A model generated the notes under the pieces. That model had not been told where the DNA came from. It did not search any database and worked only from the letters and a program-made list of their open reading frames with translations. 64,000 bases of DNA from Palaemon carinicauda. Taxonomy: Eukaryota; Arthropoda; Malacostraca; Decapoda; Palaemonidae. Location of the stretch: contig NC_090743.1 in the NCBI RefSeq assembly GCF_036898095.1, positions 21,183,243-21,247,242 of the forward strand. The letters run 5' to 3'. Both the position numbers and the translations under genes were made by a program. Positions within the stretch are counted from its first letter, which is position 1, and each line of letters starts with the position of its first letter. Below are positions 10,450 to 22,432 of this stretch, in pieces.

Positions 10450-12500
10450 CGCTTCCATGAAGATTTATAAGCTCTCATGAATGTTTTTCTCAACAAGAAG
10501 GAAATAATGTTTCTAGATACTTTCTTCTTGGAGAGGCCGATGTTCACAAACAAATTGTAGATACTGCGTTCTTTTCAAATATTTACGCATTGCTCTTACA
10601 GGATATAGTAACATGTCATCTGAGGCATCAGTTACCTCTTTGAGAGACAAGATCATGAATGAGTCAAATCTGATACTGTTTTCAACCGGAATCTAGGTTT
10701 TGGCCATAAATTCGAGAACAAAAGACGCAAGATAAGAAAGACAATGTAATTTGCTTACTCTCATGGCTGAAGCTATGGCAAGGAGGAAGACATCTTTATG
10801 GCAAAGCCCCTGTCTAAGGCTTTAAGCATAGTTTTATAAGGGGCTTTTCTTAAGACCCTTAGAACATCATCATATCACAGGTAGGGGGTTTGAGTTCTCT
10901 AGGAGGACAAGACTGCTCGAAACTCCAAACAAGAGCTGAGAGTTCCCATGATGAGGAGAGGTCAAGCCCTTTCAGTTTAAAGAGTTGGCTAAGCTGAGCA
11001 GCTTCCTTTCACTGCAGTAAATGAAAGGGATTTCTTTTAAAGAGTTGGCTAAGCTGAGCAGCTTCCTTTCACTGCAGTAAATGAAAGGGATTTCTTGTTC
11101 CTCAAGAACAACAAAGAATCTGCAATCAGGGAAAGAGTGGCCTTGAGTGGAGCAATATTCCCCCTACAACACCAATTATTGCTGCAGACGACTTTTGGCG
11201 ATATCCTGAAAGTTGTTTCGCAGTTAGTCTCGAAAAGCCTTTCTTTCGGAAAAGATGCCGGATAGTCTCCTGCCATAAAGTGACATGCAATGCACTTCAT
11301 CATGGAACTTTATGTGTAGTTGTTGTAACAGCTTTGGCCATTCTGGAAGTTCTCTTGGAACTTCCGTGAGAAGTTTCATGTGGTTTCTGTGGAACGCTAG
11401 GGTTGCGAGGGGGGTGCCTGCCGACGCTTCCCCTGAGGAATGGAAGTTCTCATGATAAATTTCTTAACCATAAAGAAGTTGCCTTTACGAAAACTTCATC
11501 TGGTGCAGTCAGTGTTCATGCCCAGATTGAAAAATGTTTTGGTCTACAATCTATCGTTCATTTCTGTAATTTTCAACTTGATCTCACTGGACAAAGTAGA
11601 ATAACACCCAGGTCATCAGTGGCCTCCTTGAGAGACAAGATCATAAAGAAGTCCAACTGATATTCCCTCGGAATCTGGGTTCTGGTCACAAACTCGAGAG
11701 GAAAGGATACAAAAAAATCTTTGTACCCTCTGAAATGGCCCACAAGATAATATAAATCATAAAGTTTACTTATCCTCCTTGGCTGAAAGTAAGGCAAGGA
11801 AGAAGGCAGACTTTATGGTAAGATCTCTGCTTTAGACTTTATGCATAGAATCATGGGGGGACTTTCTTCAAACACTTAAGCACCCTTTTCCACATTCGAA
11901 AAGGGGAGGGGTTTTGTTCTCAGTGAGGGGACAAGACAGCCCGCTAAAAACCTGAATAAGAGATGAAAGTTCTCCCGAAGAAGGGAGGTCAAGCTCTTTC
12001 AGTTTGAGAACTTGGTTCAAGATCTAGCAGTTGTCTTATACTACCTTGACTGAAAAGGAATTTGTTCCTCAGGATCATCAAATAGCCTATATTCAGGAGA
12101 AAGTGGCCTTGAGAGAGACAATATCACTTGTATAACCCCAATTATTGAAGGTTTCACTTGGCCTGATAGACTGTTGCGACAACTTTCGGGGACATCTGGA
12201 CAGTTGTTTCACAGTTGGGCTCGAACTCCCTTCTTTCAGAAGCGCAGCCAATTAGTCTCCTGTTGTGACATAGCAGGCAATGCACTGCAACTTGGAACTT
12301 TCCTGAGCATGGTTGACTTGGAGGTTTTCTCGGGGCTTCCACAGGAAGTTCCCCTCAGTCTAGGTACCACTCGTCTTCTTTCCTTTGAGGATTCTAGCAT
12401 TATTCTGACTCCCTTGGATGTTTGGATAGAAGACATAGTTGGATAGTAAACACAGCTGCTACTTCCATGTTTGCCATTTTGGGATCAGAAATAATAGAGG
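10450..12500 (-). pseudogene. Degenerate DIRS relics, duplicated recombinase/Pol-type segments
   Basis: Two diverged copies about 1 kb apart (10600-11400 and 11600-12430) share ordered blocks, such as CTTTGAGAGACAAGATCAT and AGTCTCCTGCCATAAAG-like stretches. Blocks near 10700-10800 and 11690-11810 resemble the element 3 recombinase region at 26000-26160 (the part encoding LALASAKRV). No frame longer than about 90 codons remains. This looks like an old minus-strand DIRS insertion that was duplicated and decayed. Confidence 0.5.
10980..11096. repeat. Perfect 60-bp tandem duplication
   Basis: AGAGTTGGCTAAGCTGAGCA and the next ~36 bases occur identically at 10981 and 11041, period exactly 60. 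It lies within a decayed DIRS relic. Confidence 0.9.
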
Positions 12501-14806
12501 GAAGGTTGGACAATTTATTGCCTGTTCTGTTTTAACAGTCACTTGGTTCTTAACGCTTCCTTGAATGTCTTTCCTTTCCCTTGTGTCATTAATATTGTGA
12601 TGGGAATAGGGGGCAGAGAAGGCACAGGAGGAGTCCAGGTCACTTCCGTTACAAGAGCATTTGCCTCTAGCAACAGAGTGCGAGGTAGAAGAGTGGAAGT
12701 CTCTTTCAGAGCTCAGTTTGTTAGGAGAGAGAATTCTCTGTATGCTGCCACATAAGGCGCCTACAGCATGGACCTTGTCTATGTCGTCTAATGAAAATCA
12801 CCTCTTCTGTGCCAGATGATGTTACTTGTGGGAGGGGGTAAAAGATCCACATCCCTTATCCGTTCTCTATACTTGCAAAGAATGGTCTGAAACAAAGTGT
12901 CGTTCCGTAGAACGTGTGACCTGTGAAGAATTATGAACATTAAGCCAAGAACTAGTGTGTGGTTGATCATGAAAATTAATAGGCTTGTTACTAGCTTAAG
13001 TTTAGGCTTTGTCCTCACGAGTCTTAGCCAGATGTTTATAAAACTCCAGAACTTTGAAATAATGGGGTGTCAATCTACCATGCCCTCTGGGTGCGATGAT
13101 CGTAAACAAGTTTGTGAGGTTCTGGTAGGAACATATTGTGCGTTAGCACTGTTATGTTGTAGAGGAATACTGTCACACGTTAAGATGGCAGCGCGCCAAA
13201 TTGTTGCCACATGATATGTCGTCGTTGCAGATGGGAATGACAACTTGATTTGTTGGCTTGCCCCACGTGTGGAGAAGTTTCATCATGCTCAGGGATGGTG
13301 GCGTGTGGGGTTACGTCATCACTCGTAGGAACAGCGGCGAGGAGTACAGCTTTACCAGGCTGAATAATTAGCCTGACTGAACCACAAAACGCAGTAGTCT
13401 GCCTTTGTCCTACTCGACTTCCCAGCTCTAATAGTCCGACCACCCTTGTCATAAGCTGCTAAAGAGTCCTTAAGAATCTGTAAGAGGAGATGAGCTTAGG
13501 ATGCCCAGGTTGTGAAAACAGGTTGGTTACTGAAAATAATCTTCCAACAAGGCTGCCACAGGACTACAGGGAAAAGCTGTCTCAACTCTAGAGTTACACA
13601 AACAGGAGCATGAGTAGGAATCGCCGCTCAAATTGGACGTTTCCAAGAGCGGAAAGGCTTTCTCTTAAAGATCATTCACCATGTTTACCCTTTGTAATCA
13701 TGGTTACTGGGCTGTGACCTGACTCATGGCACATAGCTACTGTAGTCAGAGTATTTTCAACAAGTGCTGGCTCTAGGTCCCGCCATGTATGATCAACACT
13801 ATCAAGATTACTATGGGCGTCATCTTCTTAGGTTAAAGTCTCAGAGGATTCACGACGCAAAATAATAAAGGGTTGGTGTTATATCCCAATTGTACTTGGT
13901 GGAATACTCAAGAGATAATACTGATGTCCTTAAACCTTCTTTATTTTCTTCAACCCAAGTTACAGTAATCCTGTTAATACAATATCTATATACTGTACAG
14001 ACTCTTGAGACAAGTATTTACATAGCAAGAGGTAAATGTTAGCTGCTCTTTGGTAAATGATCAACAACCCAATACAACAACATATTTATAAAACTGGTCT
14101 ACTTTAAACAAGCACTTTGTTACATTACTAATAACAGCCAGTTATACTCTCTTGTTCTATTATAAATAAATATATATGTAAGATATATCAGTTGGCTTTA
14201 GTCCGTGAAAGGAATATTCGTCTCCTACTCCTGTTGGGAGGAGACAAAGTAGGAGAGAAATCTCACTTAAGTTTCCTGCGACGAGAATAATCTCTCCCAT
14301 TGGGAGTATGTCCACTCCCTACAGTACTTACATGGTGTTTTTGCTGAATATCTTTCGTCTCGGCAGTAGGGATAAAAGGGATGTGGATCTACGTGTGCCA
14401 AGCTCATGAGAATGCCAAAAGGGTACCTATCCCAGCCAAGGCAAGAATGCAAATTCCGAGGCTTACTAGAGATAAAGCACTCACTCGTAACTCACAGATA
14501 ATAAATAGTAACGCAAGTGACCGTGAATAAGAAAAGAACATATAAGGCACAAGCACTAAACACTATAAGAGTAAGAAAGTTGAATGTGAGTCTTGATCGT
14601 TGAGAGGAAGTGAGGGCGCATTCTCTAACTTCACAACCAGGAGTGTAGTGGGGAAGAGTCATGAGCAGGCGTTCTATGCTGTATGCACAGTGGTTACTTA
14701 GCAACTAAGTATGCTGCAATCTTTGATTGTCTGGTTGTAGAGAAAACAAGACTAGGAGTAACCCATATAAATGACTATGAAGTTTACTGTATATCCGTGT
14801 AGAAAT
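12501..14806. other. Intron 2, unassigned sequence, possible DIRS Gag relic
   Basis: No clear gene. Some stretches (12650-12760, 14200-14450) have the GC content and word use of the Gag parts of nearby DIRS elements, but no frame survives. Confidence 0.35.
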
Positions 14807-14848
14807 ATGTTATTTTCATTAGTAAAATAAATTTTTGAATATACTTAC

Positions 14849-15000
14849 CCGATGATCATGTAGCTGTCAACTCTGTTGCCCGACAGAAATCTACGGTCGG
14901 GATACGCCAGCGATCGCTATACAGGTGGGGGTGTACACAACAGCGCCATCTGTGGTCAGGTACTCTAGTACTTCTTGTCAACACCACCTCAATTTTTTCC
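14849..15000 (-). repeat. Element 2 inverted terminal repeat, left copy
   Basis: Complementary to about 21241-21394. It contains the AACTCTGTTGCCCGACAGAAA block and the GCGATCGC block shared with element 1. Confidence 0.86.
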
Positions 15001-15047
15001 TCGGTCCACTGGTTCTCTATGGGGAGGAAGGGTGGGTCAATTAAATC

Positions 15048-15142
15048 ATGATCATCGGGTAAGTACAGTATATTCAAAAATTTATTTTACTAATGAAAAT
15101 AACATTTTTCAATATTAATCTTAACCGATGATCATGTAGCTG
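15048..15142 (-). repeat. Element 2 internal complementary region
   Basis: Reads as complement of 14807-14860 followed by complement of 21375-21416, with a short CAGT insertion near 15065. This is the element's end-joint signature. Confidence 0.85.
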
Positions 15143-15528
15143 ATTCACACCCAGGGTGGTGGGTGGAGACCAGCATACATGTTGACAAAGAAGCTAAGTA
15201 TCCCGTATTTCATTTTATTAGTTATTCAAAAATAACATAAAATAAATAAGTACCTGGTAAGGAAGACGACTTGAACCATTACTCTGCCTTTATTAAGTAC
15301 GTCTTCCTTACTGAGCGTAGCGATCCTCTTAGGATGCTGAACGACTCTTAGGTGCTGAAGTATAGAGGGCTGCAACCCATACTAAAGGACCTCATCACAA
15401 CCTTTAACCTCGGCGCTTCTCAAGAAAGAATTGACCACCCGCCAAATCAACAAGGATGTGGAAGGCTTCTTAGCCGACCGTACAACCCATAAAAAGTATT
15501 CAAGAGAAAGGTTAAAAAGGTTATGGGA

Positions 15529-16500
15529 TTATGGGAATGTAGTGGCTGAGTCCCCGCCTACTACTGCATTCGTTGCTACGAATGGTCCCAGGGTGTAGCA
15601 GTTCTCGTAAAGAGACTGGACATCTTTGAGATAGAATGATGCGAACACTGACTTGCTTCTCCAATAGGTTGCATCCATAACACTCTGCAGAGAACGGTTC
15701 TGTTTGAAGGCCACTGAAGTAGCCACAGCTCTCACTTCATGTGTCCTTACCTTCAGCAAAGCAAGGTCTTCTTCCTTCAGATGAGAATGTGCTTCCCTAA
15801 TCAGAAGCCTGATTTAGTAAGAAACTGAGTTCTTAGACCTTGGAAGAGAAGGCTTCTTGATAGCACACCATAAGGCTTCTGATTGTCCTCGTAAAGGTTA
15901 TGACCTTTTTAGATAGTACCTAAGAGCTCTAACTGGGCAAAGTACTCTCTCCAGTTCGTTCCCCACCAAGTTGGACAGGCTTGGGATCTCGAACGACTTA
16001 GGCCAAGGACGTGAAGGAAGCTCGTTTTAGCAAAAAACCGAGCTGCAAGGAACATGTAGCCGTTTCAGATGTGAAAACTATGTTCCTGCTGAAGGCGTGG
16101 ATCTCACTTACTCTTTTAGCTGTTGCCAAGCACACGAGGAAAAGAGTTTTTAATGTGAGGTCCTTAAAAGAGGCTGATTGGAGAGGTTCAAATCTTGATA
16201 ACATAAGGAACCTTAGGACCACGTCTAGATTCCAGCCTGGAGTGGACAACCGACGTTCCTTTGAGGTCTCAAAAGACCTAAGGAGGTCCTGTAGATCTTT
16301 GTTGGTGGAAAGATCCAAGCCTCTGTGGCGGAAAACCGCTGCCAACATACTTCTGTAACCCTTGATCGTAGGAGCTGAAAGGGATCTTACGTTCCTTAGA
16401 TGTAACAGGAAGTCAGCAATCTGGGTTACAGTGGTACTGGTTGAGGAAACTGCATTGGCCTTGTACCAGCTTCGGAAGACTTCCCCTTAAGACTGATAGA
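15529..16500 (-). pseudogene. Element 2 tyrosine recombinase, broken
   Basis: Two frame pieces of one recombinase: 15529-15759 carries the C-terminal half with THEVR and ASFYLKD (HxxR and Tyr intact), and 15998-16348 carries the part with ATAKRVSEIH (Arg intact). Between them at about 15760-15998 the frame shifts and meets stops. Protein similarity to the element 1 recombinase is very close throughout, so the damage is recent. Without a continuous frame it should not give active protein. Confidence 0.8.
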
Positions 16501-17870
16501 CTCTGAGAGTGGATGTCCTCCTTGCTCTGGCAATCGCTCTGGCTGCCTCCTTCGAAAAGCCCCTAGCTCTTGAGAGTCTTTCGATAGTCTGAAGGCAGTC
16601 AGACGAAGAGCTTGGAGGTTTGGGTGTACCTTCTTTACGTGAGGTTGACGTAGAAGGTCCACTCCTAGAGGAAGAGTCCTGGGAATGTCGACCAGCCATT
16701 GCAGTACCTCTATGAACCATTCTCTCGCGGGCCAGAGGGGAGCAACCAACGTCAGCCGTGTCCCTTTGCGAGAGGTGAACTTCTGAAGTACCCTGTTGAC
16801 AATCTTGAACGGCGGGAATGCATACAGGTCGAGATGGGACCAATCCAGCAGAAAAGCATCCACGTGAACTGCTGCTGGGTCTGGAATCGGAGAACAATAC
16901 AACGGGAGCCTCTAGGTTATCGAGGTAGCGAACAGATCTATGGTTGGCTGACCCCACAGGGCTCAAAGTCTGCTGCAAACCTTCTTGTGAAGGGTCCACT
17001 CTGTGGGGATGACCTGACCCTTCCGGCTGAGGCGATCTGCCATGACTTCATATCGCCCTGAATGAATCTCGTTACCAGCGTGAGCTTTCGATCTTTTGAC
17101 CAGATGAGGAGGTCCCTTGCGATCTAGAACAACTTCCACGAATGAGTCCCTCCCTGCTTGGAGATGTAAGCCAAGGCTGTGGTGTTGTCAGAGTCCACCT
17201 CCACCACCTTGTTAAGCTGGAGGGACTAGAAGTATATCAAGGCCAGATGAACCGCCAACAGCTCCTTGCAATTGATGTGAAGTGTCCTTTGCTCCTGATT
17301 CCATGTTCCCGAGCATTCCTGTCCGTCCAAAGTCGCACCCCAGCCCGAGTTTGATGCGTCCGAGAAGAGACGGCGGTCGGGTTTCTGAACAGCCAAAGGT
17401 AGACCTTCCTTGAGAAGAAAGCTGTTCTTTCACCACGTTAGAGTAGACCTCCTCTCTTCGGAAACAGGAACTGAGACCGTCTCTAGCGTCATGTCCTTTA
17501 TCCAGTGAGCAGCTAGATGATACTGAAGGGGGCGGAGGTGGAGTCTCCTTAACTCGATGAACAGGGCCAGCGATGAAAGTGTCCCTGTTAGACTCATCCA
17601 CTACCTGACTGAGCATCGGTTCCTTCTCAGCATGCTCTGGATGCATTCTAGGGCTTGGTAGATCCTTGGGGCCGACGGAAAAGCCCGAAAAGCTCGACTC
17701 TGAAGCTCCATACCCAGGTAGACAATGGTCTGGGATGGGACGAGCTGGGACTCCTCTAAATTGACCAGGAGGCCCAGTTCCTTGGTCAGATCCATAGTCC
17801 ATCTGAGATTCTCCAGACAGCGACGACTTGTGGGAGCTCTTAAAAGCCAGTCGTCTGACGGAGCCGGACA
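16426..17870 (-). pseudogene. Element 2 Pol remnant (RT C-terminal half, RNase H, Dam-like)
   Basis: 16426-16902 carries the Dam-like segment (PDPAAVHVDAF, YAFPPF, APLWPAREWF). RNase H text lies at about 17000-17400 in several frames with stops. The RT begins abruptly at DDWLLRAP near 17850: everything N-terminal of motif C, including the motif A aspartate, is missing because of a deletion that joins Gag sequence to RT. Confidence 0.78.
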
Positions 17871-18240
17871 CAAGATCATGGTACTGCTGCACAGTCTGTG
17901 AACTGTCAACCATGGGGAAGCGAGGAAGTACAGCGACAACCCGAAACTGTCTAGACTGTCTGGGTAGTACAGACAACTCCTTATCGGGTTGCTGAGGTTG
18001 CCGCACTGCGTCACAACAAGTCACCTCTGCTGGTTGTTGAACGTCTTCCCAGTGACACACTGACTCCGTAAACAAAAAATCCTCTAACAAGGACTAAGCT
18101 TGGACTGCATGTCTTGCAACAAAGCTCAAGGTCTATGGGAGCAGGTGTGGCAACAGACGGGGTTAGCGACTGAAGCGGAACCATTACCTTCCCTGGAAGC
18201 ATGTTATGCTTAAATAAAAGTCCATAGGAGGCTAAGCAGC
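17851..18240 (-). pseudogene. Element 2 Gag remnant fused to RT
   Basis: The frames here contain a VDSSQTVQQYHD block and a PLQSLTPSVATPAP block that match element 1 Gag, followed within about 10 codons by RT motif C. Compared with element 1 (RT at about 4868, Gag at about 6571) the deletion removed about 1.7 kb. Confidence 0.72.
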
Positions 18241-18439
18241 TTAAGGCTCCTCTCCAAATGACAGAGTCCTCAAGGGAATATCAGAAGGAGGGAGAATAGC
18301 ACTTTCTCATCTACAGGAACCATATCCGAGAAAAGCTAAGTTCTCTCAGTGAGGGTTTCACTGGTGCAAAAGCAGCAGGCCAGAAGGCAACGTTATGAAA
18401 CTGCTTGACAGTCTTGTGAGTTGGCAACAACCAAAGATG

Positions 18440-19310
18440 TGTGACTGAGGAGCATGCGGTAAGGTATGCAGAGCATGCTGTAAGGTATGCACATGCTGTA
18501 AGGTATGCAGAGCATGCTGTAAGGTATGCAGAGCATGCTGTATGTAGAGCATGCTGTAAGGTATGCAGAGCATGTTGCATGGCATGCGGCTTATGCTGCA
18601 TGGGATGAGGCTCATGCTGCATGGGATGAGGCTCATGCTGCATGGTATGAGGCTCATGCTGGGTTGAGGAGGATGCCGCATAGTATGAGGCTCCTGCCTC
18701 ATGGGTTGAGGAGGTTGCCTCATAGCATGAGGCTCCTGCCTCATGGTTTGAGGAGGATGCCGCATAGCATGAGGCTCCTCATAGCATGAGGCTCCTGCCT
18801 CATGGGTTGAGGAGGATGCCGCATAGCATGAGGCTCCTGCCTCATGGGTTGAGGAGGATGCCGCATAGCATGAGGCTCCTGCCTCATGGGTAGAGGAGGT
18901 TGCCGCATAGCATGAGGCTCCTGCCTCATGGTTTGAGGAGGATGCCGCATAGCATGAGGCTCCTCATAGCATGAGGCTCCTGCCTCATGGGTTGAGGAGG
19001 ATGCCGCATAGCATGAGGCTCCTCATAGCCTGAGGCTCCTGCCTCATGGGTTGAGGAGGATGCCGCATAGCATGAGGCTCCTGCCTCATGGTTTGAGGAG
19101 GATGCCGCATAGCATGAGGCTCCTGCCTCATGGGTAGAGGAAGTTGCCGCATAGCATGAGGCTCCTGCCTCATGGTTTGAGGAGGATGCCGCATAGCCTG
19201 AGGCTCCTCATAGCATGAGGCTCCTGCCTCATGGGTAGAGGAGGTTGCCGCATAGCATGAGGCTCCTGCCTCATGGGTTGAGGAGGTTGCCTCATAGTGC
19301 TGGAACCCGG
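18440..19310 (-). repeat. Element 2 Gag minisatellite, 21-bp and 42-bp units
   Basis: At 18440-18660 the unit is 21 bases (e.g. CATGCTGTAAGGTATGCAGAG). From about 18660 to 19300 it becomes a 42-base unit made of two diverged 21-mers, with some block duplications. On the element's coding strand the units translate to the heptad MQHALHT-like and the 14-mer MRHPPQPMRQEPHA. Unit length is a multiple of three, so the frame is kept over several hundred bases. Gag text occurs on both sides. Element 1 has no such array at the same place. Confidence 0.9.
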
Positions 19311-20072
19311 CAACTCCCGATGCGGCAACTCACGCATGAAAGCAGAAGGCGCAGCAAGAACATGCGTCTGGCAGGGTGGACTGCGCATCGGAGGTGGAGC
19401 TCTCACAGGTGGAGGGTGGGAGCAGGCAGCCGCAGTATCTGCTGAGCGCACAACCTCGGCGGGTTGTAGGTTAACAGGCTACATTGTCAACCTTCCAGCA
19501 TGATACTCCTGTATGAAGGAGCAAGCTGAGACTTTATAGTCTGCAGCATGGACCACTAGGGTCTATGAAAGACAACAACAAACGGAGCTACTGTACGTTG
19601 AGACTGAGGGTCTAAAACAGCTGGTGCGGCAACAGACGGAGTTACTGCCTGTTGCGGTACCACTTTGCCTCTCTGGGAGGTGTGCAGTTGTCGTACTGCA
19701 GCAAGTCCGAACTGACCCAGTGCTAATGGCTACACCTAGGAGTTGGACTTGCGCGGAAGGGACCGACTTGCACTTAAAAGCTGCAAGATTTGGTCCATGG
19801 TTTCTGCGAGAAACCTCTTCCGCAGACGAGGAATAAATGGGCTCTCTCGTCTTTGTGTGGGTGGGGTGATCACGTCGGCTACGTGAGTGGGTACACCCGA
19901 AACCACGGAGGGAAACGTCTGTTCGTCGATCAAGGCCTGATGAACCCATAAGTCCTTCGACGTTACTTCTCCCCTGGGCTTGGGAGCTTGTAAGAGGTCC
20001 CAGACTAGGCGAACAACTGGCACGAACAGACGAACCCTCGAACGCAACACTGAAACACTTTGCGCTTATCAC
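19311..20072 (-). pseudogene. Element 2 Gag N-terminal part
   Basis: The frame at 19563-20072 (169 codons) matches element 1 Gag in order: EGSSVRA, SSQ.QGRSNV, a TDVS block, KTREPIY and the KSVPS.QVQ block. The cysteine-rich N-terminus seen in element 1 was not found upstream, so the 5' part of Gag seems lost or very diverged. Probably non-functional. Confidence 0.65.
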
Positions 20073-21240
20073 TTTATCACTTTTGAATTTCTGTTTGCAC
20101 TTATTTCACTGAACTCGAAACTTTAAGTGGTTTGTACCTGAAACACGCAATTCTATCCTTCATTAAAAGTTAGTAATTGCAAAAACAGTATTACAATGTA
20201 ACAGAAAAACATAATGAAAGATAAAAAAAATTCAGTGGCTGGAAAAGAGACTAAACACTAGATCAAATAAACTACGTTTAAAATCTCTCACCGCATAAAG
20301 CCTGGGAACAAGAATAAAACTCTAGAAACGTTTACCTTCTTCCCCTAAAGAGACTAGGGAGAAGAGCAAAAACGATAACGTTACCCGCTTGAACGAAACG
20401 TTTATCCTCCTCTCTCTCCCTCCGTCTCTATCTCTCTCTCTCTCTCTCTCTTGACTTAGAACCTGAGAGATGAGCCCAATTATATATATCGTTAAAACAT
20501 ATTATTGTTAAAGGAAAAAAAAAAACAAAGATTTCCCAAATAAAAAGTTCCTTTATTAGAATTAAAACCATTTAAGCTAAGAAAGAATGAACAAAACGCT
20601 AGAATCGGTTTACTCTTACTGCAACGTGAAACCGTGAATACTCTCTCTCTATCGTAACGATAGAGCGCAAGTTGAACGTTCTGAACGTCAACAACTGCGG
20701 AGACAAAACAAAACGTTAGTTCAACTTTGAAAACAGTACAAGACTATCAAAGAAATTCTTTCAAAAACATAAAATAGCATAAAATCTTAACAGGTAAAAA
20801 CGATATGACGGGCTCAATGTTAATTAACTTCGGTTCCAAGAAAAGACCGCCTACTATTAGGAAAGGTCGCATATAAACAAACATAAAAATTAATTTTAAT
20901 AAGTTTATAATAAAAGGAAGTTAAACGAAGAGGCCTGTAAAAGGCGGAGAGATATAAAATAAATCTATAACTTTGTTAAGCAAAATAAAGAAAGAGAGTC
21001 TATACTCTCTTCAACACCAACACTTCCGTCTAAGGGAAGGGTCGGCCATTTAAAAGTGAAAGAGAGTTCATACTCTCTTCGTCACCAAAATTAAATCAAA
21101 TTAATTCCAAAAACTTGCTAAGCTAATGTTAAAGCTTCCTGAATAGCGAAGGCTAAACTCTAGAGCAAATACATCACCAAATCGTGAACAATAACTCCAG
21201 AATCAACAGCGTATCCATGTAGGTCTTGCCGGCGGCACGA
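20073..21240 (-). other. Element 2 5' leader
   Basis: Non-coding sequence between Gag and the right terminal repeat, with a short CT run at 20431-20451 and several short ACTCTCT/AAAGAGAG motifs. Much longer than the ~180-base leader of element 1. Confidence 0.55.
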
Positions 21241-21394
21241 CAGAGGAAAAATTGAGGTGGTGTTGACAAGAAGTACTAGAGTACCTGACCACAGATGGCG
21301 CTGTTGTGTACACCCCCACCTGTATAGCGATCGCTGGCGTATCCCGACCGTAGATTTCTGTCGGGCAACAGAGTTGACAGCTACATGATCATCG
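21241..21394 (-). repeat. Element 2 inverted terminal repeat, right copy
   Basis: Complement of 14849-15000, including GCGATCGCTGGCGTATCCCG and CTGTCGGGCAACAGAGTTGA. Confidence 0.86.
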
Positions 21395-21699
21395 GGTAAG
21401 ATTAATATTGAAAAATACTAATTTCTGTTTAAATATGAATTAAATTATATAGATAAACACTTTTCATGTAAATGCATAAACCAAGAGACATTCCTTTTTT
21501 ATGTTTTTCTTCCCTGAAAACAGACAATGGTTGAGAAAGAATTTGCTACTGTTGCTATAACCACATTACAGTATACAGTTAAAAACATTAATAAATATAC
21601 ACACTGATCTTAATTCTATACAATCAGTCTTAACACAAATAGTACAAAGAAGCAATTGTATCTCTAATCATAGGGCCTTTGAATAATCACAGCTATGGC

Positions 21700-21960
21700 T
21701 TTGAATTGGTAGAGCTTCGGAAGTTCAAACATGTCGAAATTTTGTTGTTGAGCAGGTTAGCATACAGTATGTCTCTTTTCTTAGTTTATACTGTATATGA
21801 CACATATATTTCAATGTTGTTTCTGATCTTACATCTATTTTTCATTCATTACTTCTCATAAATATTTTATTTGTTATTTCCTTTCCAAACTAGGCTACTT
21901 TCCCCATTGGAGTCCTTGGGCTTATAGCATCCACTTTTTCCAAATAGGGTTATAGCTTGA
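21700..21960 (+). mobile_element. 5'-truncated non-LTR retrotransposon tail
   Basis: Starts in the diverged C-terminal coding end of the LINE seen intact at 46215-47309 (GAGCTTCGGAAGTTCAAACA) and runs through its 3'UTR block GGAGTCCTTGGGCTTATAGC to GGTTATAGCTTG. A piggyBac-like MITE follows directly. Confidence 0.65.
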
Positions 21961-21963
21961 CTG

Positions 21964-22273
21964 TTAACCCTTTTACCCCCAAAGGACGTACTGGTTCGTT
22001 TCACAAAACTCATCCCTTTACCCCCATGGACGTACCGGTACGTCCTTGCATAAAAATGCCATTTAAATTTTTTTTTGCATATTTTTGATAATTTTTTTGA
22101 GAAACTTCAGGCATTTTCCAAGAGAATGAGACCAACCTGATCTCTCTATGACAAAAATTAAGACTGTTAGAGCAATTTAAAAAAATTATACTGCAAAATG
22201 TGCTTGATAAAAAATAACCCCATGGAGGTTAAGGGTTGGAAATTTCCAAATAGCCTGGGGGTAAAAGGGTTAA
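21964..22273 (+). mobile_element. TTAA-flanked piggyBac-like MITE, copy 2
   Basis: 310 bases, same orientation and very similar to copy 1 at 9562, with intact TTAACCCTTTTACCCCCA and GGGGGTAAAAGGGTTAA ends. Inserted next to a LINE tail, 160 bases from exon 2. Confidence 0.78.
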
Positions 22274-22432
22274 TAATAATATGATATTACCATTTCCTAC
22301 ACATAGAACCAATGAGCAATGAGAGCTTCTGAAGTCACATTTTTAGTCAGAAGTGGTTATGTTGACCTCATTTATGGTAGGCAATCAAATAATATGGAAA
22401 TAAAGTAACTTCATGAAAACAGTTTGACTCAC

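Larger units (their letters stand above)
14807..21416 (-). mobile_element. DIRS-type retrotransposon, element 2 (internally deleted)
   Basis: A 6.6-kb minus-strand element in intron 2, same superfamily as element 1 (terminal repeats share GCCAGCGATCGCTATACAGG and CAGCGCCATCTGT) but a different subfamily with GATGATCATGTAGCTG termini. The internal complementary region at 15048-15142 is the complement of the left end (from 14807) joined to the complement of the right end (to 21416) with an AAT overlap. Pol and recombinase are broken, part of Gag and RT is deleted, Gag carries a minisatellite, and the 5' leader (20080-21240) is about 1.2 kb, longer than in element 1. It is not autonomous. Confidence 0.86.

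Noticed and set aside
18440..19310. Regular short repeats that could suggest a CRISPR array
   Set aside because: Units are directly adjacent with no unique spacers, keep a coding frame, and lie inside a eukaryotic retrotransposon.
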